Source of the DNA: Nocardia ninae NBRC 108245
GTDB taxonomy: Bacteria > Actinomycetota > Actinomycetes > Mycobacteriales > Mycobacteriaceae
Reading direction: 5' to 3'
DNA: 64,000 nucleotides
Assembly: GCF_007990755.1 (NCBI RefSeq)
Contig: NZ_BJXA01000003.1
Location: forward strand, 62,001 to 126,000
The position numbers and the translations under genes were made by a program. Below the pieces are notes generated by a model. It saw only the letters and a program-made list of their open reading frames with translations, did no database searches and was not told the origin of the DNA. This document shows, piece after piece, positions 16,956 to 24,796 of the stretch (position 1 is the stretch's first letter; the number at the start of each line of letters is the position of its first letter).

Positions 16956-17234
16956 TCAGCCGACCACCGCATTCATGATGGTCCCCGCACTCGTGGCGAC
17001 AACGCCGCCGATCATGCCGCCTGCGATCATCTTCGGCGAGTCGAGCGGACCGCCCTGCCACTTCTCCCAGGCGAATCGTCCACCCGCGAAGGTGATTCCG
17101 CAGACACCGGACAGCAGCACCAGCCAGGTGAGGTAGCGGACCATCTGCAAAATCTTGTCCGAGACCGGCGGCGGTTCCGGGGTCGGATTGCCGATCTGCG
17201 CGAGGAGGGCGTCGTGCACAGCGATGATGACCAT
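16956..17234 (-). CDS. Small two-TM membrane protein, pilin-like topology
   Basis: A 92-residue protein with a short N-terminal helix, a Pro-rich turn (GNPTPEPPPVSD), a first membrane segment (MVRYLTWLVLLSGVCGITFAGG), a polar loop (RFAWEKWQGGPLDSPK) and a second glycine-rich membrane segment (MIAGGMIGGVVATSAGTIMNAVV). The size and topology resemble small integral proteins found in actinobacterial conjugation loci and VirB2/TrbC-type subunits, but no other conjugation gene is present here. The similarity is by layout only; function unassigned. ATG at 17234 is the best start. Confidence 0.6.
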   Translation of the reverse strand: MVIIAVHDALLAQIGNPTPEPPPVSDKILQMVRYLTWLVLLSGVCGITFAGGRFAWEKWQGGPLDSPKMIAGGMIGGVVATSAGTIMNAVVG

Positions 17235-17380
17235 GAATACGCTCGCTTCGGGGTCGGCGTGACACCTACCGTAGGCGCCACGGGCGCGTTGTCTGGGTGA
17301 TAGCCATGCTTGTACCGGACAGTATGTGCGGCGCTGACCATTTCGTGGAGCGTACGAAAAAACCTGTCCGAAATGTCCGA

Positions 17381-18355
17381 TCAGGGATGCGGGTGCACTG
17401 CTGCGGATCGGGGCACGTCCGGCGAGTCGGCCTCGGAAAGGTGCGCGACCAGGAAGGGAACCGCCACCGTTTCGAAACCTTGCGGAACGTCCAGCACCGG
17501 ATGCACATTCACCTCGAAGACCACGCCGCCGTTCTCGGGCACCAGATCGACACCGCCGAACGGTAGCCCGACCGATGCTGTCGCCCGGATCGCGAGCTCG
17601 TGCAGGCGCCGGGGCAGGGCGTTGAGGGGGAGCACGGTGGACACCGCGCCCTGTGCCTCGTTGCATGGAGCATCCGGGTCGGTCTGCACGTGCTCGCAGA
17701 CCCGCAGCACCCGTCGGCCGAGCACGACCACTCGATATTGGTGACGTCGCCCGCGCTCGTCGAAGTTCTGTGCGTCGCGGGTGAGCAGCCAACTCGTGCC
17801 GGTCTTTCGGTAGAGCTCGCGCGCGGCGTGGAGTTGCGCCTCGGTGGTCGCGTGGAATACATCGCGTCCACCGAAGCCGATCGCTGGCCGGGTCCAGACG
17901 TCGTGCCCGAGCCGTTCAAAAGCCGCCAATGCGGCGCTCGGAGTGGGATCGTCCAGGACGAGCGACTCCTCCTGACGGATACCTCCGGCCCGGAATCGTT
18001 CGACTGTGCGACGCTTGTCGGTCGCGTTTCGCCAAGCCTGCGCGTCGGCCCCGAGGCAAGGGATACCGCTGCGGGCGACGGCCGCTTGGAACCGGGTGAA
18101 TCGATGCCGGTCGATCGGCGGAATTTCATAGACGACGAGCGCGCTCGGCTGGACCTCGATGTGTTCGGACGGCACCGCCAGCGTCGGTAACCCGTCGACC
18201 CGCAGCACTCCCTCGCCGCCGTCGTAGAAATGTCTCGCGTCCAGCACCAGTGGTGCAGCGTCGGTGACCCATTCGACGGCGCGGGCGAGCAGGGCGGAGC
18301 TGCCCTCGGTCGAGCTGTGATCGGTCAGTACGACAATCGGGCCGGTGTTTCTCAT
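17381..18355 (-). CDS. ATP-grasp family ligase, RimK-like
   Basis: A 324-residue protein with an ATP-grasp fold: a pre-ATP-grasp Rossmann-like part (1-100), the nucleotide-binding region (NATDKRRTVERFRAGGIRQEESLVLDD; VWTRPAIGFGGRDVFH) and a C-terminal metal-site strand GGVDLVPENGGVVFEVNVHPVLD whose Glu and Asn match the Mg-ATP ligands of RimK-type enzymes. These ligate a carboxylate to an amine (amino acids, peptides or ribosomal protein S6). The substrate is unknown. It stands alone, next to a gtrA-SUMF1 pair in the same orientation but separated from it by 218 bp. Confidence 0.85.
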   Translation of the reverse strand: MRNTGPIVVLTDHSSTEGSSALLARAVEWVTDAAPLVLDARHFYDGGEGVLRVDGLPTLAVPSEHIEVQPSALVVYEIPPIDRHRFTRFQAAVARSGIPCLGADAQAWRNATDKRRTVERFRAGGIRQEESLVLDDPTPSAALAAFERLGHDVWTRPAIGFGGRDVFHATTEAQLHAARELYRKTGTSWLLTRDAQNFDERGRRHQYRVVVLGRRVLRVCEHVQTDPDAPCNEAQGAVSTVLPLNALPRRLHELAIRATASVGLPFGGVDLVPENGGVVFEVNVHPVLDVPQGFETVAVPFLVAHLSEADSPDVPRSAAVHPHP

Positions 18356-18573
18356 CGCGCACCACCGTTCTGTAGTACGGGTGAATCCACAATCGCGACA
18401 GCGTCACTGGGGTCGGTTCGGCTGCTCGAACCCGGTTCCGCGCAGGGGCGCCGGGTCGATTCGACAGCCGAAGCCGCCGACCTGCTCGGTACGTTACCGG
18501 ATCGCGGTGCGGCAAGGTCGGTGAATGCTCCACGGCCACAACAGATTCGCTGGTCGCGGCAGTCCGCGGAGAA

Positions 18574-19221
18574 TCAAGAACGCCGCGAGCGCGCGACGCG
18601 GAAGCCTACGTCATCCAAGCGCAGGGACGGATGGCTGCGGCGGCGCACCGAGGCGCGGCAGCTCCAGTGTTCGTCGAACCAGCCGCCGCCGCGCAGCACC
18701 CGGTAGGAGTCGTAGATTTCGGCGTCGTAGATGTCCCAGCACCAGTCCCAGGTGTTGCCGAGCATGTCGTACAGGCCCCACGCATTGGGTCGCTTGCCGC
18801 CGACGTCGTGCATGTGCTCGGCCGAATTGCCCCGGTACCAGGCGATTTCGTCGAGTTCGCCGTAGCGCGGGCCGGTGCTGCCCGCGCGGCACGCGTGCTC
18901 CCATTCGGCCTCGGTCGGCAGGCGGTAGCCGTCGGCTTCGGTGTTCCAGTCGACGTTCTCGTCAGCGATCCAGTACGCGGGTGTCAGCTCTTCCCGGATC
19001 GACCGTGCGTTGCAGTACAACAGCGCATCCCACCACGAGACGCTGTCGACGGGCCGCCGGTCGCCGCGCCCGCTGCTCGGTCGCAGCTCGGTGACCTGCT
19101 CGTACTCCGCCTGAGTGACCGGGACCGTCGCCAGCTCGAACGGCGCGACCTCGACCGGCCAGCTGCGCTGGGTTCGCCGATCCGACAGCGTCACCGTGCC
19201 CGCCGGAATGGCAACCAGCAC
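18574..19221 (-). CDS. SUMF1/formylglycine-generating-enzyme-like protein
   Basis: A 215-residue SUMF1 (C-type lectin fold) domain: VAIPAGTVTLS and ELATVPVTQAEYEQV at the start, RPVDSVSWWDALLYCNARS, YRLPTEAEWEHACRAGS, WGLYDMLGNTWDWCWD and YRVLRGGGWFDEHWSCRASVR ... DVGFRVAR. True sulfatase-activating enzymes carry two cysteines five residues apart in the region matching GGGWFDEHWSC; only one is seen here, so activity as a formylglycine-generating enzyme is doubtful. GTG at 19221 starts two bases after the gtrA stop, implying coupling. No sulfatase gene is nearby. Confidence 0.85.
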   Translation of the reverse strand: MLVAIPAGTVTLSDRRTQRSWPVEVAPFELATVPVTQAEYEQVTELRPSSGRGDRRPVDSVSWWDALLYCNARSIREELTPAYWIADENVDWNTEADGYRLPTEAEWEHACRAGSTGPRYGELDEIAWYRGNSAEHMHDVGGKRPNAWGLYDMLGNTWDWCWDIYDAEIYDSYRVLRGGGWFDEHWSCRASVRRRSHPSLRLDDVGFRVARSRRS

Positions 19222-19223
19222 GG

Positions 19224-19754
19224 TCAGGCTCGTGTCTCGGAGACCGGTTCGTCCAGTTCCAGGTCGGGTCGGACCGGGTCGAGGAACACGAATTTGCGCA
19301 TGGCCCACCAGCGGAACACCGTGGCGAGCAGGGTGCCGATGATGGTCGCGCTGACGAAGTCGGCGATGTTCTCCGCCAGGACCGAGACGTGCGGTGTGCG
19401 GAGCTGGAAGAGGTAGCTCGACACCGCCAGCGGCAGCTGGTTGATCACCATGCCGACACCGGCCACCAGGAAGAACAGGGCCGCTTCGTGCCTGCGCGCA
19501 CGTCCACCGCGCGCGGTGAACGCCCACTCGCTGTTCAACACATAGGAGACCACGGTCGCGATCAGCACGGCGACCACGTTCGCGGTGACCGGTTTGCCCT
19601 CCAGCACAGTCCATTTCAGGCCGAAGAAGAGCACCGAGGTGGTCACGAAGGCGATCGCGCCGACGGTCAGGAACTTCAGCAACTCGGCGTTGCGGACGAA
19701 CACGGACAGCATTCGGCTCGGTACCCGAGCGGCGACGATCTGGGCCAGGAACAT
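19224..19754 (-). CDS. GtrA-family membrane protein
   Basis: A 176-residue protein with four hydrophobic segments: FLTVGAIAFVTTSVLFFGL, VVAVLIATVVSYVLNSEWAF, ALFFLVAGVGMVINQLPLAV and ADFVSATIIGTLLATVFRWWAMRKFVF. YVLNSEWAFTARGG and the final FRWWAMRKFVF are GtrA signatures. GtrA-type proteins are thought to flip polyprenyl-linked sugars in cell-wall glycan synthesis. It is the first gene of a two-gene unit with the SUMF1-like protein. No glycosyltransferase partner is visible in the window. Confidence 0.9.
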   Translation of the reverse strand: MFLAQIVAARVPSRMLSVFVRNAELLKFLTVGAIAFVTTSVLFFGLKWTVLEGKPVTANVVAVLIATVVSYVLNSEWAFTARGGRARRHEAALFFLVAGVGMVINQLPLAVSSYLFQLRTPHVSVLAENIADFVSATIIGTLLATVFRWWAMRKFVFLDPVRPDLELDEPVSETRA

Positions 19755-20090
19755 CGGGACAGGTTATCCGAGCGACCTTTCGGCACCGGCGGGCGGACCA
19801 TGGCCGCCTGGCGACTCCCCGGCGAATTCTCGAGGGGCGGTAGGTAACGGCGAGCGGAACAGTTCGAGCACGGTTGCCGGGCGTTGTTGCTATTTCGTTA
19901 TCTGCGAACGGCTTTCGCGCGGTGATTCGAGTGGAAGCTCGGCGCCGCATTGCTCGTACAGATGCACGGGCACGCATCTGCGCCGGTCGCGCCCGCGCTC
20001 GGTGCGCCGAATATCAGCAAGTATGAGAGTCTTCTGTATCGAGGCCGGGGCCCAGAGGAAATCACTCGGACACTGGTCGGCACGACCGCA
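19755..20090. other. Gene-free stretch upstream of gtrA
   Basis: About 335 bp without a supported gene. It contains the probable minus-strand promoter of gtrA and an AT-richer patch (19885-19905, TTGTTGCTATTTCGTTATC). A short minus-strand frame at 19898-20167 lacks coding character. Confidence 0.45.
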
Positions 20091-20117
20091 GGGGCCTCAG
20101 CGATGTGCTGAGGCCCC
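20091..20117 (-). terminator. Terminator of the lipase gene
   Basis: GGGGCCTCAGC-gatgt-GCTGAGGCCCC is an 11-bp perfect stem with a 5-nt loop, beginning 17 bp after the lipase stop codon on the minus strand. No U run follows. Confidence 0.7.
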
Positions 20118-20133
20118 CGCAGTGCGTTTCGGG

Positions 20134-21069
20134 CTAGACACCGGGTGGCGCCTGCGATGGCGCGCAAGGGATCTGACGCGCGGTGCTCGGATCGAGGGCT
20201 TGCAGGGCCAGTGCGGTGACCGTGGGATCGACCGAGACGGAGAGATGGCCGGACAAGTTCACCGGGCAGATGTCTTGCAGCACAATGTTCGTCGCGTTCG
20301 GCGCGACCCGCACGCCGCTGGTGTAGGGCTGCACCTGGATGTCGGTGGTGGTCACGATGTTGGTGTAGTGGACTTCCGGCGCGTAGACGCCACTGGCTTG
20401 CAGCCGATTGATGAAGTCGGATCCGGTCCGCAGCTCCGCGCAGGCGGCGCAGGTGGGATCCAGCGACTGGTACAGATCGCCGTGCAGGCCCAGCAACGTC
20501 AGCGGTGAGTCCAGGGGATCGGTGATGGCGGTGCCGGCCCAGATCGGCGCGAGATTGATCGCCTTGTCGACGGCCGCCGCACCATCCAGGTATTGCAGGT
20601 ATGCCGCGCTGACCAGGGTGCCCTCGGACCAGCTGAGCAGATCCACGCGATCGGTGCGCGTCGCGGTGCGTACCCGGTCGACGAATCGCCGCAATTCGGA
20701 ACTGGATTCATCGATGGGTGCGCGGCCGCCGATGCCCGCGACGATGCCACGATCCTGCGGATAGACGCCGTAGGTCAGCGCGTAGACGCAGTACCCTTCG
20801 TTCGCCAGCAGCGGAGCGAAAGTCTGCCAACTGTTTTCGCCGTTGCCGCTGAGGCCGTGCACCAGGACGACCGGTGTCGGGTGCGCCTTCGAGGGGACGC
20901 AGCCCCAGTCGTTCGCGCCGGGTGGTGCGCCCGGTGGCTCGATGGTCAGGCTCTCGGTAACCATGGCCGCCAACGAATATGGCACCGGCAGCGGGGCGGC
21001 GGACGCGTTGCCGAGGGCCAGGGGGACGGCGGCGGCCACCGCCGCGGTGAGGACCATGAGTCGACGCAT
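20134..21069 (-). CDS. Secreted lipase/esterase, alpha/beta hydrolase
   Basis: A 311-residue exported protein: signal peptide with cleavage near ASA-APL at about 25, then an alpha/beta hydrolase domain. VVLVHGLSGNGENSWQTF supplies the HG oxyanion motif, followed by a family-typical DPTCAACAELRTGSDF segment with a likely disulfide, and GHLSVSVDPTV with the candidate catalytic histidine. The nucleophile elbow reads LLSWSEGT, so the usual GHSxG is altered to SWSEG while the serine is kept. Actinobacterial extracellular lipases of this type act on lipids or surface esters. AAAGGAAG precedes ATG at 21069. A strong hairpin terminator follows. Confidence 0.87.
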   Translation of the reverse strand: MRRLMVLTAAVAAAVPLALGNASAAPLPVPYSLAAMVTESLTIEPPGAPPGANDWGCVPSKAHPTPVVLVHGLSGNGENSWQTFAPLLANEGYCVYALTYGVYPQDRGIVAGIGGRAPIDESSSELRRFVDRVRTATRTDRVDLLSWSEGTLVSAAYLQYLDGAAAVDKAINLAPIWAGTAITDPLDSPLTLLGLHGDLYQSLDPTCAACAELRTGSDFINRLQASGVYAPEVHYTNIVTTTDIQVQPYTSGVRVAPNATNIVLQDICPVNLSGHLSVSVDPTVTALALQALDPSTARQIPCAPSQAPPGV

Positions 21070-21108
21070 TGCTGCTTACTTCCTTTCGCTGACTGCCGTA
21101 CCCGGCGC

Positions 21109-21501
21109 TCAGCTGTATTCGACCGGCGCGCCGATCTCGACGATCGCGCCGTTGGGGTCGCGGATCACCGCGATCCGCTGCCCCCACGGGCGGGTCGTCG
21201 GCTCCAGGGCGCCGTGCCCGCCCGCGGCGAGTGCGTTCTGGTATGCGTCGTCCACGTCCGCGGTCTCGAGGAAGACTCGAAAAGCGTTGGCGGGGCCGGG
21301 TTCCGCGAAGTCCTCGATCTTCTTCCAGTGTTCGATCGTGAGACTCGCGGTCGACGGTCCCGGGGACCAGACGCCCTTACCCAGCACGACGAAGGTGCCG
21401 TCGGGGTCGGCGAATACCTTGTCGAGTCCGAAAGCTTGCTCGTAGAAGGTCGCTGTCGCGTCCACGTCGTTCACCATCAGGGTCATTCCACCGAAGTGCA
21501 T
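21109..21501 (-). CDS. VOC-superfamily (glyoxalase/bleomycin-resistance fold) protein
   Basis: A 130-residue single-domain VOC protein with paired beta-alpha-beta-beta-beta units: MHFGGMTLMVNDVDATATFYEQAFGLDKVF, then a second half with FRVFLETADVDDAYQNALAAGG and IAVIRDPNGAIVEIGAPVE. Conserved metal-site positions (H2, E126-like) are plausible. Such proteins are dioxygenases, epimerases or binding proteins; no specific role can be assigned. A near-consensus AGGAGGAG sits before ATG at 21501. It is upstream of the lipase gene on the same strand with a 39-bp gap. Confidence 0.88.
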   Translation of the reverse strand: MHFGGMTLMVNDVDATATFYEQAFGLDKVFADPDGTFVVLGKGVWSPGPSTASLTIEHWKKIEDFAEPGPANAFRVFLETADVDDAYQNALAAGGHGALEPTTRPWGQRIAVIRDPNGAIVEIGAPVEYS

Positions 21502-21528
21502 GCGTCTCCTCCTCTGGGTAACTTCCAG

Positions 21529-21556
21529 CTATTTGGTAAGAAGGATTACCATATAG
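21529..21556. promoter_or_regulatory. Inverted repeat in the VOC-gene promoter
   Basis: CTATTTGGTAA-gaagga-TTACCATATAG: 11-bp arms with one mismatch, 28 bp before the VOC start codon, inside an AT-rich island. An operator is likely, but no regulator gene is adjacent. Confidence 0.55.
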
Positions 21557-21749
21557 TAGCTAGCGTGAGATTCCTAGAGATCCGCTCAGGAAATTTGTGG
21601 AATTTGCCCAGGCGGCCCGCTGGGGGCGCCGTTTTACCGACTCGTGGAGATCGAATCAGCTAATGATTGGCGAATGACACTGGTCTGCAGGTCGGGCTGA
21701 GGCGGCTCCCGCGCCGACAGCGGCGCTGGAATACCGGTTGGGGCCAGTA

Positions 21750-22181
21750 CTATTCGTGATCCATCAGCATCGGGAAGGTCTGGGCGCATCCTCTCCCGCT
21801 GTCGGTGACCTCGATCTCGATGGTCTGCTCGCCGCCGTCGATCGGCACGGCGTCGGCGCCGATCGCCACGGCGTGCAGTATGTGCAAACCGGGGTAGTGC
21901 GGCGTCCACCTCGCGATGACGTCACCGCTGCCGTCGGCTTTGATCGCGTTGGGTGGATCGAACTGGCCGCTCTGGCTGTCGAAGAAAACGATGTAGGCGC
22001 CGGGCTCGGTCGTCACCCGCGCCGGGTAAGCGCAGTCCGTGACGAAGGTCGGCGGATCCCCCGGCGTAACTTCGAAAGCCGTGGTCGCGGCAGGTGCGGC
22101 GGAACTCGTCAGCACCAGCGCGGCAGTCATCGCGCCCATCGCCGATATCGCGACCGCGGCGGACCTATGTGATCGGAGCAT
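21750..22181 (-). CDS. Small secreted protein of unknown function
   Basis: A 143-residue exported protein. A signal peptide (RSHRSAAVAISAMGAMTAALVLTSSAAPAA) precedes a mature domain of about 110 residues with several beta-type strands (TVIVFF-like AYIVFFDSQSG, DVIARWTPHYPGLHILHAVA, QTIEIEVTDSG) and two cysteines (FVTDCAY, SGRGCAQ) that could form a disulfide. The strand pattern suggests an immunoglobulin-like fold. AAAGGA lies five bases before ATG at 22181. No family recognised. Confidence 0.78.
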   Translation of the reverse strand: MLRSHRSAAVAISAMGAMTAALVLTSSAAPAATTAFEVTPGDPPTFVTDCAYPARVTTEPGAYIVFFDSQSGQFDPPNAIKADGSGDVIARWTPHYPGLHILHAVAIGADAVPIDGGEQTIEIEVTDSGRGCAQTFPMLMDHE

Positions 22182-22334
22182 GAGGAGTCCTTTCGAGTCA
22201 CAACGAATTGTGGCCGTCGCCCGAGCCTATCGATGGGGCCGCTCTCCTGGGAGCGCCGTTTGTGGGGGCAGCCGTTGGCAGTCGCTCTGAGGTTTCGCTT
22301 TGGCCGAACCTCGAAGAATCTGACTGAATTTTGT

Positions 22335-22359
22335 ATTGCGGAAGCAAGTCTTCCGCAAT
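22335..22359. promoter_or_regulatory. Palindrome upstream of epoxide hydrolase, matches the WYL operator
   Basis: ATTGCGGAAG-caagt-CTTCCGCAAT, perfect 10-bp arms with a 5-bp spacer, 19 bp before the start codon. Arm sequence and spacing match the palindrome in front of the WYL regulator (16649-16673) at 18 of 20 arm positions. Confidence 0.7.
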
Positions 22360-22378
22360 GCCCGCGAGGGTAGTTCCC

Positions 22379-23542
22379 ATGACGAACACAGACATCCGCC
22401 CCTTCCGTATCGACATCCCCCAGGCCGAGCTCGAGGAACTGCGCGACCGGCTGGCGCACGCACGGATCCCGCATCCGGTGCCGGGGACCGAAAACGATTG
22501 GCGCCGCGGCATCGCGCCCGCCTACCTGGCGGAGTTGGCGCAGTACTGGCGCGACGGCTTCGACTGGCGGGCGCAGGAAGCGAAGCTGAACGCGCACGAC
22601 CAGTTCACCACCGAGATCGACGGGCAGACAATTCATTTCATTCATGTGCGCTCGGCGGAAGTGGAAGCGGTGCCGCTGCTGATCACGCACGGTTACCCGG
22701 GATCGGTGGTCGAGTTCCTGGACCTGATCGGGCCGTTGACGGACCCGGTTGCGCACGGCGGTGATTCGGCGGATGCGTTCCATGTGGTGATTCCGTCGCT
22801 GCCGGGGTTCGGGTTCTCGACGCCGCTGGCTGCGGCAGGGTGGGAGTTGGCGCGGACCACGGAGGCGTTCGCGGAGTTGATGACTCGGCTCGGATACGAG
22901 AAATTCGTCGCGCAAGGCGGGGATGTGGGTGCCGGGGTGACCGGGCGGTTGGCCGCTCTCTACCCGGAGCGGGTGCTCGCCACGCACGTCAACAGCGATC
23001 AAGGTTCGCTCGGACTCGTCGGTGAGCAGCTGCCGATTCCGGCCGGCCTGACCGACGAGGAACTGTCGGAGATCCATGCCGCGCAAGCGCAATGGGCGGA
23101 GCAGAAGGGCTACCTGGTGCTGCAATCGACCCAGCCCAATGCCATCGCCGCCGCCTTGACCGACTCGCCGATCGCGCAGTTGGCGTGGATCGCCGAGAAG
23201 TTCCAGGTCTGGACCGATCCGGCGCGCCCCGCCGGCGAAGCGGTCGACCGCGACGCCCTGCTGACCAACATCAGCATCTACTGGTTCACCCGAAGCGGTG
23301 CCTCGGCCGCCCAGTTCCTCTGGGAGACAGCGCATTCAGGGATGGGGTGGACGATGCCGTCCGGCGTCCCGCAGGGTATGGCGGTGTTCAACACGAGTCC
23401 GCTGATGCGCCGAGTCATGAACCCGGAGGGCAACATCGAGCACTTCACCGAGTACGCCGAGGGCGGACATTTCGCGGCGTTGGAACAGCCGAAGCTGTTT
23501 CTCGAAGATGTGCGGACGTTCTTCCGCAAGTATCGAGGGTGA
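22379..23542 (+). CDS. Epoxide hydrolase (alpha/beta hydrolase with EHN domain)
   Basis: A 387-residue protein. The N-terminal EHN region (FRIDIPQAELEELRDRLAHARIPHPV ... WRRGIAPAYLAELAQYWRDGFDWRAQEAKLNAHDQF) is the microsomal-type epoxide hydrolase signature; LLITHGYPGSVVEFLDLI gives the HGYPG oxyanion motif; FVAQGGDVGAGVTGRLA carries the nucleophile Asp (GGDxGA); YAEGGHFAALEQP carries the catalytic His. It opens epoxides to diols, in detoxification or secondary metabolism. ATG at 22379 with GCGAGGG upstream is preferred to the longer frame. A palindrome identical in design to the WYL-regulator operator lies 19 bp upstream. Confidence 0.93.
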   Translation: MTNTDIRPFRIDIPQAELEELRDRLAHARIPHPVPGTENDWRRGIAPAYLAELAQYWRDGFDWRAQEAKLNAHDQFTTEIDGQTIHFIHVRSAEVEAVPLLITHGYPGSVVEFLDLIGPLTDPVAHGGDSADAFHVVIPSLPGFGFSTPLAAAGWELARTTEAFAELMTRLGYEKFVAQGGDVGAGVTGRLAALYPERVLATHVNSDQGSLGLVGEQLPIPAGLTDEELSEIHAAQAQWAEQKGYLVLQSTQPNAIAAALTDSPIAQLAWIAEKFQVWTDPARPAGEAVDRDALLTNISIYWFTRSGASAAQFLWETAHSGMGWTMPSGVPQGMAVFNTSPLMRRVMNPEGNIEHFTEYAEGGHFAALEQPKLFLEDVRTFFRKYRG

Positions 23543-23791
23543 GTCGTGGGGCGGGGTGCGCGGCCCGGCGCACCCCGCTCGCGTGGGGCGTTCGGCGGGC
23601 GCGGGTGCGTACAGCGCACCAGGAGCGCTCGGCGCCGAAATGCGTCAGCCTGTCGTGGCGGGTCGCGCGTTGGGGCGCTCCGCTGGTGGTTGTATCCCGG
23701 CTTCCGGCGCAGCGATACGTCGCCGCGCGTACGACGGAATTCTGCCTGTGGGCGGATGTCGCGCCCGGCTCGGCGGCCTACTGTTTTCGCT

Positions 23792-24178
23792 ATGACATGG
23801 AAAGAGCTGGGGGCGAGCAGGTTCGCGCTGCTGACCACCTATAAGAAGGACGGCACGCCGGTGGGGACGCCCGTGTGGGTGGCGCCGGACGGCGACCGGA
23901 TCGTCGTATGGACCAACTCGAAGACGTGGAAGGTCAAGCGCATCAGACGCAATGCCGACGTGACGTTGCAGCAGTCCGATGGGCGTGGTCGTCCGAAAGG
24001 CGACGAGGTGCTCGCGGGGACCGCGACGATCCTGGACGCCGAGGACACTCAACGCGTACGTGACCTGGTTTCCCGCAAGTACGGCATCATCGGCACGCTG
24101 GCCGTCAAGTCGCACAAGCTGTTCCGCGGGGCCGAGGCATCTGTTGGACTCGCCATCACCCCTCGACCCGGCGAGTAG
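23792..24178 (+). CDS. PPOX-class F420-dependent protein, copy 1
   Basis: A 128-residue split-barrel flavin/deazaflavin-binding protein. FALLTTYKKDGTPVGTPVWVAPDGDRIVVWTNSKTWKVKRIRRNADVTLQ is typical of the actinobacterial PPOX/F420 family, which reduces or binds substrates with cofactor F420. ATG at 23792 is used; upstream codons are not conserved-looking. A clear paralogue lies at 27097-27480, with the same TPVGTPVW and WKVKR(I/L)RRN blocks. The substrate is unknown. Confidence 0.88.
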   Translation: MTWKELGASRFALLTTYKKDGTPVGTPVWVAPDGDRIVVWTNSKTWKVKRIRRNADVTLQQSDGRGRPKGDEVLAGTATILDAEDTQRVRDLVSRKYGIIGTLAVKSHKLFRGAEASVGLAITPRPGE

Positions 24179-24330
24179 TGCTTGACCCGTGGCACGGCGG
24201 GGATCTACCGCCACCACGTCCCGTAATCGTTGGATACCGTGCCTCGAGGGGACATGGGGGCGGGCTCACTCGAATTTTGGCGCCACCGTGTCCCGTTGAT
24301 CATGAAACCTGTCGGGGGACGGGACCTGGG

Positions 24331-24594
24331 TCAGGCGGATTCGGCTAGGCCGGCGGCGCGCCATGTGTCGGCCAGGTCTTGGAGGGGGAGATCCAGGACG
24401 AGGCTCAGGGCGACGACGGTGCCGAAGGCGGGGGAGGGGAGGCGGCCCGTCTCGATCTTGCGGAGGGTTTCCGGTGAGATACCTGCCGCGCGGGCGACTT
24501 CGGTGAGGTCGCGATCGGCGCGGGCCGCGCGCAGGGCGGTGCCGAGGCGGCGGCCGGCGTCGATTTGAGCCGGAGTCAACGGGAGACGGACCAT
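24331..24594 (-). CDS. XRE-family helix-turn-helix regulator
   Basis: An 87-residue protein that is almost entirely a lambda-repressor-type HTH: RRLGTALRAARADRDLTEVARAAGISPETLRKIETGRLPSPAFGTVVALSLVLDL. ATG at 24594 gives a normal N terminus; the longer frame reaches into the promoter. It is divergent from a methionine aminopeptidase gene, and three copies of a GGTATT-N2-AATACC palindrome occupy the intervening 200 bp, one in front of this gene and two in front of map. Repression of both genes by this protein is the simplest reading. Confidence 0.9.
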   Translation of the reverse strand: MVRLPLTPAQIDAGRRLGTALRAARADRDLTEVARAAGISPETLRKIETGRLPSPAFGTVVALSLVLDLPLQDLADTWRAAGLAESA

Positions 24595-24611
24595 GTGGGA
24601 CAGGGTAGAGA

Positions 24612-24627
24612 CGGTATTTAAATACCG
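24612..24627. promoter_or_regulatory. XRE operator O1
   Basis: CGGTATTTAAATACCG, a perfect 16-bp palindrome 17 bp upstream of the XRE start codon; shares GGTATT-N2-AATACC with O2 and O3. Confidence 0.75.
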
Positions 24628-24737
24628 CAAGACTTCAATGAGGCATGTTCCTACGTAGATATGCGCATCTAACAATGTTCTCACCCGGATTGGGGCACCC
24701 CGCTCGAGATGGGAAGAACAGCAACGACGGGCGAGTT

Positions 24738-24779
24738 GGTATTAAAATACCGAATACGTTAGGGTGGTATTAAAATACC
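24738..24779. promoter_or_regulatory. XRE operators O2 and O3 before map
   Basis: GGTATTAAAATACC occurs at 24738-24751 and 24766-24779 with a 28-bp period; both are followed by CGA. O3 ends 17 bp before the map start codon, the same distance as O1 from the XRE start. Confidence 0.75.
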
Positions 24780-24796
24780 GAGATTGGGGTTTGTTG

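Noticed and set aside
19898-20167. 90-codon minus-strand frame upstream of gtrA
   Set aside because: It overlaps the terminator hairpin and the lipase 3' end and has no coding character.
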